Notes under the pieces: generated by a model
Told to the model about the DNA's origin: nothing
The model's database searches: none
What the model saw: only the letters and a program-made list of their open reading frames with translations
Assembly: GCA_027577595.1 (NCBI GenBank)
Contig: JANBRJ010000056.1
Coordinates: 46,378 to 110,377 of the forward strand
Reading direction: 5' to 3'
From: Coemansia sp. RSA 487
Taxonomy: Eukaryota; Kickxellomycota; Kickxellomycetes; Kickxellales; Kickxellaceae
DNA length: 64,000 bases
Shown here: positions 40,480-51,324 of the stretch, in pieces
How positions within the stretch are numbered: the stretch's first letter is position 1
Layout of the letters: every line of letters starts with the position of its first letter
Made by a program: the position numbers and the translations under genes

Positions 40480-41730
40480 CTACTCCTTTGCGCGTTTTGG
40501 CATGCCTGCCTCGTTCAAAAGGCTCTGCGACGCAGACAGCACACGCGGGCCATCGCCAACCTCGGTGTGGATTATGCGGCGCACAGACCCGGGCGGGAAC
40601 TGGCCAGCAGCCTTGGCAAGCTGCGCGACGCTGGCGGTGGTCGGCGCATGGCCAACGGCGCTGGCGGAGGCAAGCACGCCAAAGGGGTCTGCGTAAAAGT
40701 CGTCGGCAAGAACGGCGGGGTCCCTGGGGAAACAGTACGTGAACAGCTCAACCAGATCGCGCATGTCATCCTTGAGTGCATAGATTACGGTGTTCGGGCC
40801 TGCATCGTACGTGTAGGCGGCGGCTGGGCGCCCGCGCACGCTGTTGAAAGCGTGGACGATGTTTGCAATGGATCGGCTCAAGTCGTTCATGTAAGAAACT
40901 GGCGGATATGTGTCGAGGCACACCGCGTGGAACTGGTTGGAGTCGCGCATTGTGATCTCGGCAAACGTTCCAAAGTCGCGCTCAGCAATGGCCTTCTCCA
41001 TCGCCTGCATGCGCTTGGGGACCACGCTGCGCACGCGTTCGCCAAACAGCTCCGACGTCTCGACGGTGGTCTGCATGCCTGCCGTTGAAGGGACGGTCTT
41101 CTTCGTCTCGGAGACAACAAGGATAAGCGCCTGGAGCTCCGGCCAGTGCTTATGGTCGGCAATCTGGTCCGCAAACGAGTCGTTGCCATCGGCTGCCACG
41201 CCTGCACGCCATGCAACAAATCCGCCAAACATGGAGCGGCACGCAGATCCACTGCCCACACGCGCCACACGCGACAGCTCCGACGCCGACTGGGGCAGCT
41301 CGAACAGCACTCCCAGCGCACTCACCAGCGCAGAGTACCCGCTGGCAGACGACGCCAGCCCCGCTGCCGTCGGAAAGCTGTTTTCGGAACACACGTGGAT
41401 CGGCCATTTAGACAGAGGCACAACATCTTTGGCGCCGGCGTCGCGCTGCTTCTGCTCAACCGCCTCGCGCAACCTGCGCGCCGTGGTGATTGAGTTGACC
41501 AAGCGCTTGGATGCTGCAATGTCCTCCTCGACGCCGTTGAGCCACAGCCTGTCTTCCACAAACTCTGCCGACGCGCGGATCGTTGTGCGCGTGCTCAGGT
41601 GGTCTTGCGAAAGCGTCACCGACAGCGACGAGTTGGTCGGCAGAATAAGCACCGAATCGCGCTTTCCCCAGTACTTGATGACTGCGATGTTGACTGGCGC
41701 CGTTACTGTGGTCTCGTAGATCTTTGGCAT
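40480..41730 (-). CDS. MVD1: Diphosphomevalonate decarboxylase
   Basis: 416 residues, intronless, a GHMP-kinase fold enzyme that makes isopentenyl diphosphate from mevalonate diphosphate with ATP. Landmarks: TAPVNIAVIKYWGKRD near the N-terminus, NSSLSVTLSQDHLSTRTT, the phosphate loop FPTAAGLASSASGYSALV, GSGSACRSMFGGFVAW, and DAGPNTVIYAL near the C-terminus. It serves ergosterol and prenyl synthesis, including the prenyl groups that the Rab here needs. Length is close to the 396 of yeast Mvd1. Confidence 0.96.
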   Translation of the reverse strand: MPKIYETTVTAPVNIAVIKYWGKRDSVLILPTNSSLSVTLSQDHLSTRTTIRASAEFVEDRLWLNGVEEDIAASKRLVNSITTARRLREAVEQKQRDAGAKDVVPLSKWPIHVCSENSFPTAAGLASSASGYSALVSALGVLFELPQSASELSRVARVGSGSACRSMFGGFVAWRAGVAADGNDSFADQIADHKHWPELQALILVVSETKKTVPSTAGMQTTVETSELFGERVRSVVPKRMQAMEKAIAERDFGTFAEITMRDSNQFHAVCLDTYPPVSYMNDLSRSIANIVHAFNSVRGRPAAAYTYDAGPNTVIYALKDDMRDLVELFTYCFPRDPAVLADDFYADPFGVLASASAVGHAPTTASVAQLAKAAGQFPPGSVRRIIHTEVGDGPRVLSASQSLLNEAGMPKRAKE

Positions 41731-42047
41731 TTCTCACACTCGTGCTTTTTACTTTGTGTTTCAAAACTTCAAATGATGTTTTTGGAAGGGAGCAACGAAG
41801 AATTTATAAGGCAAAGCTGGATGAATATAAAAAGCAAAAGGAAGCGGCAGAGAGAGAGGGTAAGAGAGGGAGAGAGAGGGAGAGAGAGGGCGAGGGTCAG
41901 AGATCGCTAATGTACTTTTTTACTTGTGAAAATCACAATACGGGAACAGTAGAGCGGTGGGACCACTCCGCTTCATCAGCCGCTCACTCTGCGACTGGGG
42001 AGGGGAGTGCAAGGAAGGTGAATAAGTTCCAGCTGGAGCAGCGCTTG
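41731..42047. other. Intergenic, MVD1 promoter
   Basis: 317 bases between two minus-strand genes. It contains a GAGA-rich run at about 41856-41892. Presumably the MVD1 promoter plus the 3' UTR of the HAUS4-like gene. No ORF. Confidence 0.55.
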
Positions 42048-43377
42048 CTAGAGCTCGGATACCTGGGCAATGTCGCCACGCACCTGGTCGCACTCCTTGA
42101 GGATAGCAGCGTATGAAGACGCAATGTCCTGGAACTCATTGCCAGCATCTTTGTAGATCGACAGGCGCTCGTCAAGCGCAGACCTTTCCTTTTTCAGACT
42201 AGTCTCCTTTGCCTTCAGGATTGCGTGAAGCCTCTCGAGCGCCTTTATCGTCGAGGGCGAGTACAGTGTCTGGTGCATATCGCCAGCAATGATCTTGAGC
42301 TTGAGGCAAAGGCTGTCGATGAGCCCGCCAAAGTAGCTTTCTAGCCCTCGTGCGGCTTCGTATATTGGGTGCTCCTTCGCATGCGAGCACAGCCTTGTCA
42401 GGAGCTCCGCCTCGCCTGCTAACTCGCCGATGTACTGCGCGTGCGTCGAAAGCAGCCGCCATTTCTCATCGGCGCCGTCGATGTCGCTGGGGCAATGCCT
42501 AGAAACGCGACCCATTCCCGGAATCTCGCTGACCCGGCTGTGCTTGGCCTCTATGTGCAAGAACACCTCGCCATTGGCTGTGCTGCTGCTCTCGGTGTGT
42601 GGGACCGGCGGTCTGGTAGTGCTGTCCACCTTTACATTTAGAAGATGATGCGTGCTGTCGGCACACGCCGAGAGCTCCAGCGTTCTGGCCCACCCAAGCA
42701 GAATTTCCGTCTTCGTGCCAAATGTGCCGTGCTTCTCGCCGGCCTCCAAAAGATCGTTGAGCTCCAGGAACTTGCGTCGGGCTGCTCGAAGGCCAGGGCT
42801 CTACAAACCACCGCGCGCGGAGATGGAAACGAGTGAGAGAAAACATTGGTAGAGAGGGCAATCTTTTTAGCTGGGTAACATGATGCGAAAGTGGCAATAA
42901 ATCCGGGCAGTATAGTAGCGGTATGCATGTGATGGCCAATTTATGTAGACGACAATTAATCACTTGCGGCTGGATGCACACATGCACTGCCTGCATGATC
43001 AGGATTTAAACACACGCATCACTGGGTCTGCGGTTCGTCTCGAAAACAAGGCAGATAAGCAGCGCTTGCAGAGAAGGAAACTTAATGTATGCGTATTTAT
43101 GCGCTGTTGATGCTTCCAGCACTGAAGCAGAAACCATTGCTGCCGTATTTACACACATGAGACAAGCAGCAGCAGCAGCAGCAGCAGCAGAAAAATAAAA
43201 GCAATAGCCGCGATAGGTGCCAGAATTGTTGAGTGGGGGAGGAGGGATTTCTTAGCGCGCGCATTACACTACCTGTTCGCTGAGACTGGAGCTGAATATC
43301 CTGCGTTCGATATCTGCGACAGTGTTTGCGTCGGCAGATGACACATGGTGCGATATAGAGAGCACAGATGCGCACAT
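42048..43377 (-). CDS. Coiled-coil protein, possibly augmin subunit HAUS4-like, two exons
   Basis: I join exon 1 (43377-43273) to exon 2 (42800-42048), giving 285 residues in frame. The acceptor is TGTAG, but the donor GTAGTG is weak and the 472-nt intron is the longest here, so a missed exon is possible. The C-terminal half is helical: DSLCLKLKIIAGDMHQTLYS, then LHAILKAKETSLKKERSAL and YKDAGNEFQDIASSYAAIL. This resembles the end of HAUS4 (LKLRMEELKILSDTY, then VLNSYEVLGEEFDRLVKEY). Augmin recruits gamma-tubulin to existing microtubules in the spindle. The resemblance is from memory and short. An unrelated coiled-coil protein is possible. The N-terminus is shorter than in animal HAUS4. Confidence 0.45.
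43165..43190. repeat. (CAG)n microsatellite in the long intron of the HAUS4-like gene
   Basis: About eight to nine CAG units on the + strand lie inside the proposed intron 42801-43272. They would encode a poly-residue run only if the intron model is wrong. Confidence 0.85.
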
Positions 43378-44627
43378 TGTTAAGAAAATAATATTAAGAC
43401 AAGATCGGCAGGTTGGGCGTGAATGCTGTAGGAACGCCAAGCAAACGCTCGGCAAGATCCAGACTCAAATGAGCAACAGAGACAGCGGAAATGTTATGGT
43501 AGATTACACAGCAAAGGTGAGAGGCATCGGGTCGGGTCAGAAACCGCCCCTCGAAGTTTTTTCATCAAAAATATCCTCTTTTTCGTCACTCATTTTTCTT
43601 TTTTTTTTTTTCGCTTCTTGTCTGAATTGCCGCACTTTGTCTTTTCACTTTATCTTTTCTCACTTTATCTTTATTTTGCTCTTTGTTCAATTTCCCTGTA
43701 CTTTGCCCTTTTTATTTATTTATTTCAAAATAAAGTGACGACAAATTGTTGCTGTTACGAACCTGCTTTCCTCCCAACCAAACCACCACCATTTCGGAAA
43801 CAGCAAAATATATTACAATCGCCTAAAGTCGCATTACATTTCCGCTTTCTAATTCGGAATTAAGGATTCCTTTTTCGTATCAAGGTGTGCGGACCAACAC
43901 GTTTGTGCACCTCCTCCCTTTTTCTTTTCTCAAAAGGAATATATTTATACAAAGCTGCCGCCGTGTCTTCATTTCCGTCAGAGATTCAGACAAACTCTCC
44001 TTTAAAGACACGTCCAGCATACCACACAGTCTCTAGAATTCAAGCTTCCACTCTTTCATTCACGTGCCAGCCATCAATTTTTGCTCTTGAGACGTAGCCA
44101 GTGTATAGCAAGCGCATCATATCACCAACAATAGTCTTGCTGTAGCGCTTCACTTCTAGCAAAACACTCCATCCCTCTGAGCTTACTGCCCGCCAGCACG
44201 CCTGCCCAATTTCCACTTCTCTCGCATAAGAAAGCCCAGTCAGCGCCTTCATTTCCTGGCTGAGCGGCATTGAGGTCGGATTACGTGCCTCTTTTCTTCT
44301 CCCTTGCTCCCTCTTTTTATAGCATTCTATTGTCGCTTCTAATCCCAGTTTGCCCTTTCGCGCTTTTCTGCCTGCGTACCTGCAGCATTCATTCTCCACC
44401 TTTTTGCTTTCTTTGAGCATCATTTTTATTTTCATTTCCCCTCCCAGCTATCTACTTGTTCTTCTTTCTTAGCTGCATTATTCAGCTCATATATTTACTT
44501 TTCCATTCGTTTTACCCGTGTGACGCTGTAAGTGTCCACACCCCTTGCTCTATTTTCTGCTAGAGCATTCCTCTTGCTATCTCTTTACTCATCATATCCA
44601 CTATAACTGTTTTCTATCCATCATCAT
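43378..44627. other. Intergenic between divergent HAUS4-like and MUB1 genes
   Basis: 1.25 kb, mostly AT- and pyrimidine-rich on the + strand. A minus-strand open stretch at 44040-44435 has no recognisable domain. It probably carries the long MUB1 leader. Confidence 0.5.
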
Positions 44628-46499
44628 ATGCGCGAGTCAAACTTCCACTTTCCCGCCGCGAACAAGGCCTGCGTATCCATTACGCTGAGCCTCTACGACC
44701 GCCGCGCCCTCGACTGCACAGCAGACCTGCCCCTAGTCAACTCGCTCTCTCACCTGAACTACCTGACATCCTCCTCTGCCCGTATCCGCGAGATTCTCAC
44801 CACAGATGGCGGGCTTGAGCGCCTGGTTCGGATTCTACGGACAACACGGGTCACCGAGGACACCCTGCACAATTGGAAGTGGACCCTCGCCTTCCAATGC
44901 GTAGTCAATGTCGGCGTCAGGGGCACGACAGAGATCCGGCAGCGCATTGTTCAGGTGGGGGCTGTTCCTATCCTGGTCGAGATACTTTACGCGTACTTGC
45001 TAAACACAGAGGTACTTCGCCTAGAGCAAAAGTCCCGCGAGGCAATGAATGCGCAGATTGAACGTCTGCCCATTTCAAAGATAATGGGGTTTGCTGCAGA
45101 CCCCGACAGCTTGCCCTCGGACGAGTATTCTGAGATCAACGACCCGTCAAACACCGTTGTATCGAGTCACATTCTTGCTTCCGGCGCCAACAACAGCACA
45201 GGTGCCTCATCAACCCGCTCATCGACATCTGCAACTGCTCGTAGCAACGCCCAAGCGGCCGCTGCCGCGGCTGTTGCTGCTATGAACGGCATCAATCCCA
45301 TCCCTGTTGTTGCGCCTCCTATCATGTCGCCCTCTGCTATCAGCTCCACCGCCTCTGTCTACCAGCAGGGACTCCACGGAGGAATGTACCCACCCAACAC
45401 TGCAGTACACGCACACCCTCCCATCCCTGGTGTGTATCTGCCCTATAGCAATAATGCCTACATGTACAGCGAACAAGAGCGCCTCCAGACCGAATACGAG
45501 TCTGCACGCCGGCGCAGAGAGTCAATTAACCACGTGATGTACCAGCATAACGATGTTGTGCTGACGCTCCAGCTTCTTGCATATCTGAGCAAAACACCGG
45601 CACAGCGCCAGCTGCTGCACGAATGCCCTTTGCTCTTTTCTCAAATGAGCGCATCCATGCCAAGCTCTGGCGCTCCTGGGAACGGCGCTGCCAAAAGCAA
45701 TGGCGGGCTTGCGGGTTACGCGATGCCTGATGACCTTGAGGACGCCAGCAAGGCAGCAAGATGTGCTGCCCAGGCAAACAAGGCTGCTGGTGTGCCATCA
45801 CCGCGACGCCGCCCTAACGTTGGTGATGCGGTCGTGGACGTATTTTCGATAGTAGAAAAGTTCACTGTGCAAAAGGCGTTTCCATCAGATATGGTGTACT
45901 GGTCGGCCATAGTTATGCGCAACTGCTGCAGACGCGACGAGTCTCAGGACAACAGCCGCCAGTGTGCGTACCTGAAATGCCAGAAGTGGGAGTCGCATCC
46001 AAACGAGTTTGCAAAGTGTCGGCGATGCCGAAAGGCAAAGTACTGCAGCAAGCAGTGCCAGAGCAGCGCGTGGCAAGAAGGTCATCGCAACTGGTGCACA
46101 GAGCGGAATCCATCCAGTATGGCCGTTTCTGGGCCCACAGATAGCGAAGCTGCTGCGACTGCTGCCGCTGCTGCCGCTGCCGCTGCCACTGCAGCTGCAG
46201 CATCCGTCAACGGCACGGCAAATGCGTTTGTTAGCACGCTTCCGGACCAGCAACCACCGCAACACAGCTTTCAACAACAGCAAGAAAACTACCAGCGTGA
46301 AATGCAGCGTGAGTTCAGACAACCGCAGTCACAGCAGCAGCCTGGGAGGACGTCGGCTGGTGGGCCGGTTCCATCGGCTGCGTCCCACAGCCATGGGCGC
46401 TCTCACCACCACCACCCGTACCGCATACCCGGCACGGAAAACAACAGATCAGCCGCATCTTTTGGAAACAATCGCTCGCGAGACGGAAGCTCTTCATAA
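44628..46499 (+). CDS. MUB1: Mub1/SamB MYND-type zinc finger protein
   Basis: 623 residues, intronless. The conserved N-terminus (ACVSITLSLYDRRALDCTAD, then an armadillo-like helical region LEYLTSSSARIREILTTDGG style) matches Mub1/SamB. The MYND finger is at about 445-490: CAYLKCQKWE, CRRCRKAKYCSKQCQ and a closing HRNWC. Ala-rich and Gln/His-rich low-complexity stretches flank it. Yeast Mub1 is the adaptor of the Ubr2 ubiquitin ligase that degrades Rpn4; Aspergillus SamB affects growth polarity. The N-terminal helical region and finger positions support this over a generic MYND protein. Confidence 0.88.
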   Translation: MRESNFHFPAANKACVSITLSLYDRRALDCTADLPLVNSLSHLNYLTSSSARIREILTTDGGLERLVRILRTTRVTEDTLHNWKWTLAFQCVVNVGVRGTTEIRQRIVQVGAVPILVEILYAYLLNTEVLRLEQKSREAMNAQIERLPISKIMGFAADPDSLPSDEYSEINDPSNTVVSSHILASGANNSTGASSTRSSTSATARSNAQAAAAAAVAAMNGINPIPVVAPPIMSPSAISSTASVYQQGLHGGMYPPNTAVHAHPPIPGVYLPYSNNAYMYSEQERLQTEYESARRRRESINHVMYQHNDVVLTLQLLAYLSKTPAQRQLLHECPLLFSQMSASMPSSGAPGNGAAKSNGGLAGYAMPDDLEDASKAARCAAQANKAAGVPSPRRRPNVGDAVVDVFSIVEKFTVQKAFPSDMVYWSAIVMRNCCRRDESQDNSRQCAYLKCQKWESHPNEFAKCRRCRKAKYCSKQCQSSAWQEGHRNWCTERNPSSMAVSGPTDSEAAATAAAAAAAAATAAAASVNGTANAFVSTLPDQQPPQHSFQQQQENYQREMQREFRQPQSQQQPGRTSAGGPVPSAASHSHGRSHHHHPYRIPGTENNRSAASFGNNRSRDGSSS

Positions 46500-46868
46500 C
46501 AGACACAGCTTACACGTAAAAAAACACAGCATCTTCCACGGCCATAGCTAATATGTCTCTACTGCAGTTATGTATTTTGTGCTGTATAGTCCTAGCTCAG
46601 CCTAACTCTTCCTAGCCAATTTAACCCTTGTATTGTTTATTTTTTTAATAACGAAAACCTAGTTTCAATCTGTTGATTTGTGCATTTTAAAGTGGATGGA
46701 AGAATAGAAATTTTGAAAACAGAATAGCTGCTTTGCTCGCTGGTTGTCACGTTTTTATCCACCTTTGCATTTTGTCCCTCCTTTTTAGCCAGCGCATTTG
46801 CCTTTGCTTGCCTTTTCTTTTGTGCTTCTCTTTCCTTCATCTGTATCTATTAGTATTTTATAATTAAA
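46500..46868 (+). other. Intergenic, MUB1 3' flank and SED5 promoter
   Basis: 369 bases, AT-rich, between two + strand genes. No other gene. Confidence 0.55.
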
Positions 46869-48055
46869 ATGTCTTTAAATCGGGCAAAGACGCTACGCGA
46901 CAGAACAAATGAATACCGATCATTGACGACGGCCTTACGCAAGCGCCAGCCAAACACGCCGCAATCCAACGTCATTCCAAACAGCACCCATCACACAAAG
47001 GACGCCTTTGGCGAGTTTTCTCGACAGGCAGGCACAATTGGAAAGGACATTCAAGAAACAACTGTCATTCTGGAACAGCTGGCATTGCTTGCGCGAGGCA
47101 AGACGATATTCGACGACAAGACCAGCGAAATAAATACTCTGACAAACCAGGTGAAGCAGAGAATTGCGGCGATAAATGGTAAAATTCTGTCGCTGCAGAC
47201 CCTTCAACGCAGGCAAAATGGGCATAGTGGCAAGGCTGGTCAACATGCAGCAGAGCACCACTCAAACATAGTTGTTTCGCTTCAGTCCCAGCTTGCAAAC
47301 ACATCAACTGTTTTTAAGGATGTGCTTGAACTGCGCAGTGAGAGCTTGAAGGAGTCTGGCACTCGTAAGGAAAAGTTTATAGGTGCTGCTGCGACTGGTG
47401 GAACCAATAATGACCCATTTTCTTCTTCAGGTAAGCTGCTGTTGGTGCTTTTGCAACGACCTGTCCATTTGGTACAGGTTGTTCTCTTTTCTGTACGTCC
47501 TGTCTGCACATGCATCACTACTACCATACCATGACCTTATTAATTGACCTTTGACTAGGTGTGCGTAATCGGCGCCGTAACGACGATTACAACAATAATG
47601 ACCCCAATAATGGATATGTAGACTCGCCGCTGTACCAAGCCGAGCGTAAATCGCCAAGCTACAAAAACACATTACATACTAATGCAAATGGCGAAAGCGA
47701 TGACTTTGTTGCGCTGTCGCTGCCAGACATGGACGCATCGTCCAGCTCGCAGATGATGCTAACACAGCAAACCCAATCGTCGTATCTGGACACCCGCTCA
47801 GATGCAATTGCTTCTATAGAATCTACGATATCCGAGCTCGGCTCGATTTTCCAACAACTTGCACACATGGTGTCTGAGCAGAGGGATGTTGTGCAGCGCA
47901 TCGACGCAAACGTCGAAAATGTGGATGCAAATATCAGCGCTGCTCAAAACGAGCTATTAAAGTACTACTCCAATATTTCCTCCAACCGCTGGCTGATGGC
48001 AAAGATATTTATGGTCATTCTAGTGTTTGTGTTCCTTTTAGTTACATTTGTTTGA
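46869..48055 (+). CDS. SED5: Syntaxin Sed5/STX5 (Golgi Qa-SNARE), two exons
   Basis: Exons 46869-47430 and 47559-48055 join to 352 residues; donor GTAAGC, acceptor CTAG. The N-terminus has the peptide RAKTLRDRTNEY, the short motif that binds the SM protein Sly1. The Habc region includes FGEFSRQAGTIGKDIQETT and LLARGKTIFDDK. The SNARE motif (about 265-325, AIASIESTISELGSIFQQLA) has the zero-layer Gln in MVSEQRDVVQRID. A C-terminal membrane anchor closes the protein. Sed5 mediates ER-to-Golgi and intra-Golgi fusion. It ends only 172 bases from the convergent IPP1 gene. Confidence 0.95.
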
Positions 48056-48227
48056 AACCTACCTTTTCGACACCATCAACACTTTATCATTTGGCATATG
48101 CTTGTATTTAATGAGAGACGAAGAAAATATTCGGCAGCTAGAATGCCCTCCCCTTCTCCTCCCAAGACGGGCCTGTCAAGCTCATCAAGTATAAAAATGT
48201 ATCACCCCAAAACAAAGTCGGGGCGGC

Positions 48228-49228
48228 TCAGATCTTGGAGCCGGAAATAAAGAACCACTTGTGTAGAGACTGATCAATCACAGGTGCAGCCTGGCTGGCA
48301 CTACCGGCAGCAGCCTCGCTGGCGGAGGTCTCAGAAATAGTGCTTGCATTGGCAAGCAGCGTGTTGGCGAGGGAAATCTTGCCAGGATTGGACTTGCCGC
48401 TTACAAGATCATTCCATGCTTCGGCAGTCTCCTTAATGATGTTGATGGCGTAAGCTTTGTTCTTGGCCTCACCGCCAAAGGCAAACTGGTTCTCGGGCTT
48501 GCCATCAGGAATCTTGTAGATGCGGAACCACTCGTTGGTGGCGTGGAGCAGACCAGGCATGTAGCGCTCAACGTCCTCGATGTCGTTCATCTTGGAAGCA
48601 AGGGGATCGTTAACATCGATTACCAGAACCTTCCAGTCAGTCTCGCCCTCGTCGATCAGAGCCATGACGCCAAGAACCTTGACCTGCTTGACCTGGCCAG
48701 TGTAGCCGATTGCCTCGCCGATCTCGCAGACATCGATGGGGTCGTTATCGCCGATGCATTTGGTGTCGGCGTTGGTCTGGTTGGGATCCTCCCAGGTCTG
48801 AGGGATGGCGCCGTAGTTCCAGATATAGCCGTGGTGAGGGAAAGAGTTGCGCACGTACCTCAGCTTGCCCTTTTTGGTGTCCTGCTTGATGGGGTTGAGC
48901 GAATCCTCTTTAGATATCTACCCAGCAATGATAATATATTAGTCGTAAAGTATATCATGACAAAAGGTGAGCATATCAGCATTGCTATTTATTTTTCCTT
49001 TCAGGCGTGGACGTTGGCATTTACAAACTAATAAATTAGCACATAGCTTACCTCCATCTTGGCGTTGGTCCAGCGAGGAATCTCGACAACCATGTTGTAG
49101 ATGCCGTTAGCCTCATCAGCAAACATTGGAATGTCATGGAAAGCCGAGATGACCTTTCCGTCCTTCTCGATAAAGACGCGATAGTCAAGGGTGTCGGGCT
49201 TGCCAACAACGCGGGTAGTGTAAGACAT
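48228..49228 (-). CDS. IPP1: Inorganic pyrophosphatase, two exons
   Basis: Exon 1 49228-49052 and exon 2 48917-48228 join in frame to 288 residues (yeast: 287). Donor GTAAGC, acceptor GGTAG. Landmarks: [40 protein letters not shown], the active-site [13 protein letters not shown], and [20 protein letters not shown]. The family cleaves PPi with Mg2+ and pulls biosynthetic reactions forward. The final FISGSKI and the extended Ser/Ala-rich segment before it match the eukaryotic form. The start is fixed by the conserved MSYTTR. Confidence 0.96.
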
Positions 49229-49755
49229 TTCCAAAGTTAATCGGCGGTTGGCGGTTGGTGCTTTTGTGCTACAGTATGGTGGAGGCGGATCCTGCGAGTA
49301 TAAAAATGGCAAGAGAAGTTGATAGAAAAAACTGTGTGTACGAAACGAAAGCGTTAAAAAGAAAACATGAAAGGCAAGCGTTGTTTATAAAGTGTATGTG
49401 CAGAGAACACCAACTGTCTTATCTCTTTTGATCTCGCTGATCCATGTTTTCTCAATCACCGGAAAAGCCACAGATTGAGATGAACTGAACTGAACTGAGT
49501 TTGCTATCATTTTGACATGTGCACTGTCACAAGTTCTTTGAACAAGATGCCAATGACAACCGCCAAGAGATAAAAATAACACTGCATATTCTGCACAGAA
49601 AAATGTCCATATACAAAAATAGAGTGGTGAGCCAATGTTTTTTCCATTTTTAGATAATGTGAAGCAAATGTTTTTTTTACTGTGTAACCTTCAATATTTT
49701 GAGGAATTTTCTGAAACGACTTTTGCAACTTTCTTGTCGTTTGTCCAGATCATTA
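49229..49755. other. IPP1 upstream region and left flank of the transposon remnant
   Basis: AT-rich. The left part is presumably the IPP1 promoter. The right part leads into transposase sequence; I could not find a convincing terminal inverted repeat. Confidence 0.5.
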
Positions 49756-50463
49756 TAAACTATGTGGACGATGGCTTGTCCATTATCTATTAGAAAACAA
49801 GCTACGAAGAAGAGAGATCAAGGTCTTCATCTTCAGACAATAGCTGAGCATTTGGGCTTGCCTGTGCGAACTGCGCGAGTCTTGATCAAGCATTCCGGTG
49901 GATGTGCGACAATAGAGCCTAAACCAAAGAGCGCCAGGAGATCTAGTATTGATGAATATACAAGACAACACATGGTGAATACAGCGAAGAAGGAACCGAC
50001 AATAACAAACAAACAGCCCATAGGAGATTTAGATCTCGATATTTGTTGCCAGTACGTTGGAATGATTCTGAAAGATGAAGGCATCGTTTCTAGGGTAGCA
50101 GGGAAGAAGCATATAAGCCTCAACTAGAAAACTATATGAAAAACAGCAACCTCACAACACCTGTAGAAGACAACGCCCATATACACACACCAAACGCTTC
50201 CTATGGATATCGTCAGTCGCAGCATATTAAAAACCAAGGTGGCCAGCGAATTCTCCCGACCTCAGCCCGATTGAAAGTCTGTGAGGAGGGAATATTGAAG
50301 CGTAGGTTTTCCAAGCAGTTAACAAGATACTTGACACGCAACGACAAGGAAACACTTCACAAACACTAGAATAGCATCGATACAGAGTATATAAACAAAC
50401 TAACCAAAGGCATGCCTAAGCGCACGAAGATGGCCATTGAAAAGAAAGACCAGACAGAATAAA
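49756..50463 (+). pseudogene. Tc1/mariner-family transposase, internally deleted and broken
   Basis: The N-terminal paired-like helix-turn-helix is readable at 49762-50127: SIRKQATKKRDQGLHLQTIA, then EGIVSRVAGKKHIS with a stop just after. The catalytic core up to the second acidic residue is missing. It resumes at about 50148 with VEDNAHIHTPNAS, the second Asp region. After a frameshift comes WPANSPDLSPIESL followed by TGA where the family has TGG (Trp). A tail YINKLTKGMPKRTKMAIEKK and a final stop at about 50461 match the family C-terminus. Loss of the first catalytic Asp region, the frameshift and the stop make it dead. Confidence 0.88.
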
Positions 50464-51324
50464 CATTGGCTATCTACTGCACTATCGCCCATATGGAGGC
50501 CCACCAGATTTTCCAGCCAGCACACCATCGTCCACCACAACCAGATGTTGGCTCAGTAGCCGAGTTCTGTAGACATTGGCTGCCTTATCATGCTCTCTAA
50601 CAAACAAAGCTGTAGTGCTTGTGGTCGTACTGTATAGATGCTGCCAGATCGTTTGCTTTGAGCTTCCTATCGCTTTTTCTTGGTCTTTGGCTTCACACAA
50701 TAACATTTGTGCTGGTCTCCCATCGTTTGCAACTACACTTCTTGCTGTGTTTTTGCTGAACCACGACCAAAAACAACATCTGCGATGCTTAGATGCCAAT
50801 CGACTGTTTTGGTCACTGTGCTGCGGGTTCAAACACACTCGATATATTATTATACGCGGAAAACACTTGCTCAGCACTATAAAAAAAATCATTTTTCTTG
50901 GCGCAAAATGCAGTCAGAGCCTTCAAGACATCACGGAAAAGGAGGGTCTGGGCGCTCTGTGTTTGGTGGGGGTTGGGTTGGACGATGCCCACCAAAATAA
51001 AAAGACTGACAACCATGTTTTCAAGAGAAAAAATGCAAGTGGTACTTTATGGACTTGCTTCTTTTCCTCTGCTTTTTTGCATATTCTTTTGTTTCCTATA
51101 ATTTCGCCACTTATTTTACCCCCCTACTTTCGACACACTTGGACTGGTGCTAGCACATCTTGACACTTCTCATCGCGCAAATCCAGCCTCAAGTGCCGTA
51201 CTGAATCGCGATTACGCTGTGTAAAATATACTGTTAGTGCTTGCTTGAGCTATTCACATTGCCCATTACACATCTGAAACGAGATACCCAGAGCCCCATC
51301 TCCCACGTCCAACCTACACTCAGA
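50464..51324. other. Intergenic, right flank of the transposon remnant and SSO upstream
   Basis: A minus-strand open stretch (50892-50482) holds a peptide I do not recognise (VVANDGRPAQMLLCEAKD, LLSQHLVVVDDGVL). It might be a further mobile-element remnant. The right part is pyrimidine-rich leader of the first SSO gene. Confidence 0.4.

Noticed and set aside
44040-44435. A 131-aa minus-strand open frame upstream of MUB1
   Set aside because: Plausible-looking composition but no family recognised, and the region reads better as a pyrimidine-rich leader on the + strand.
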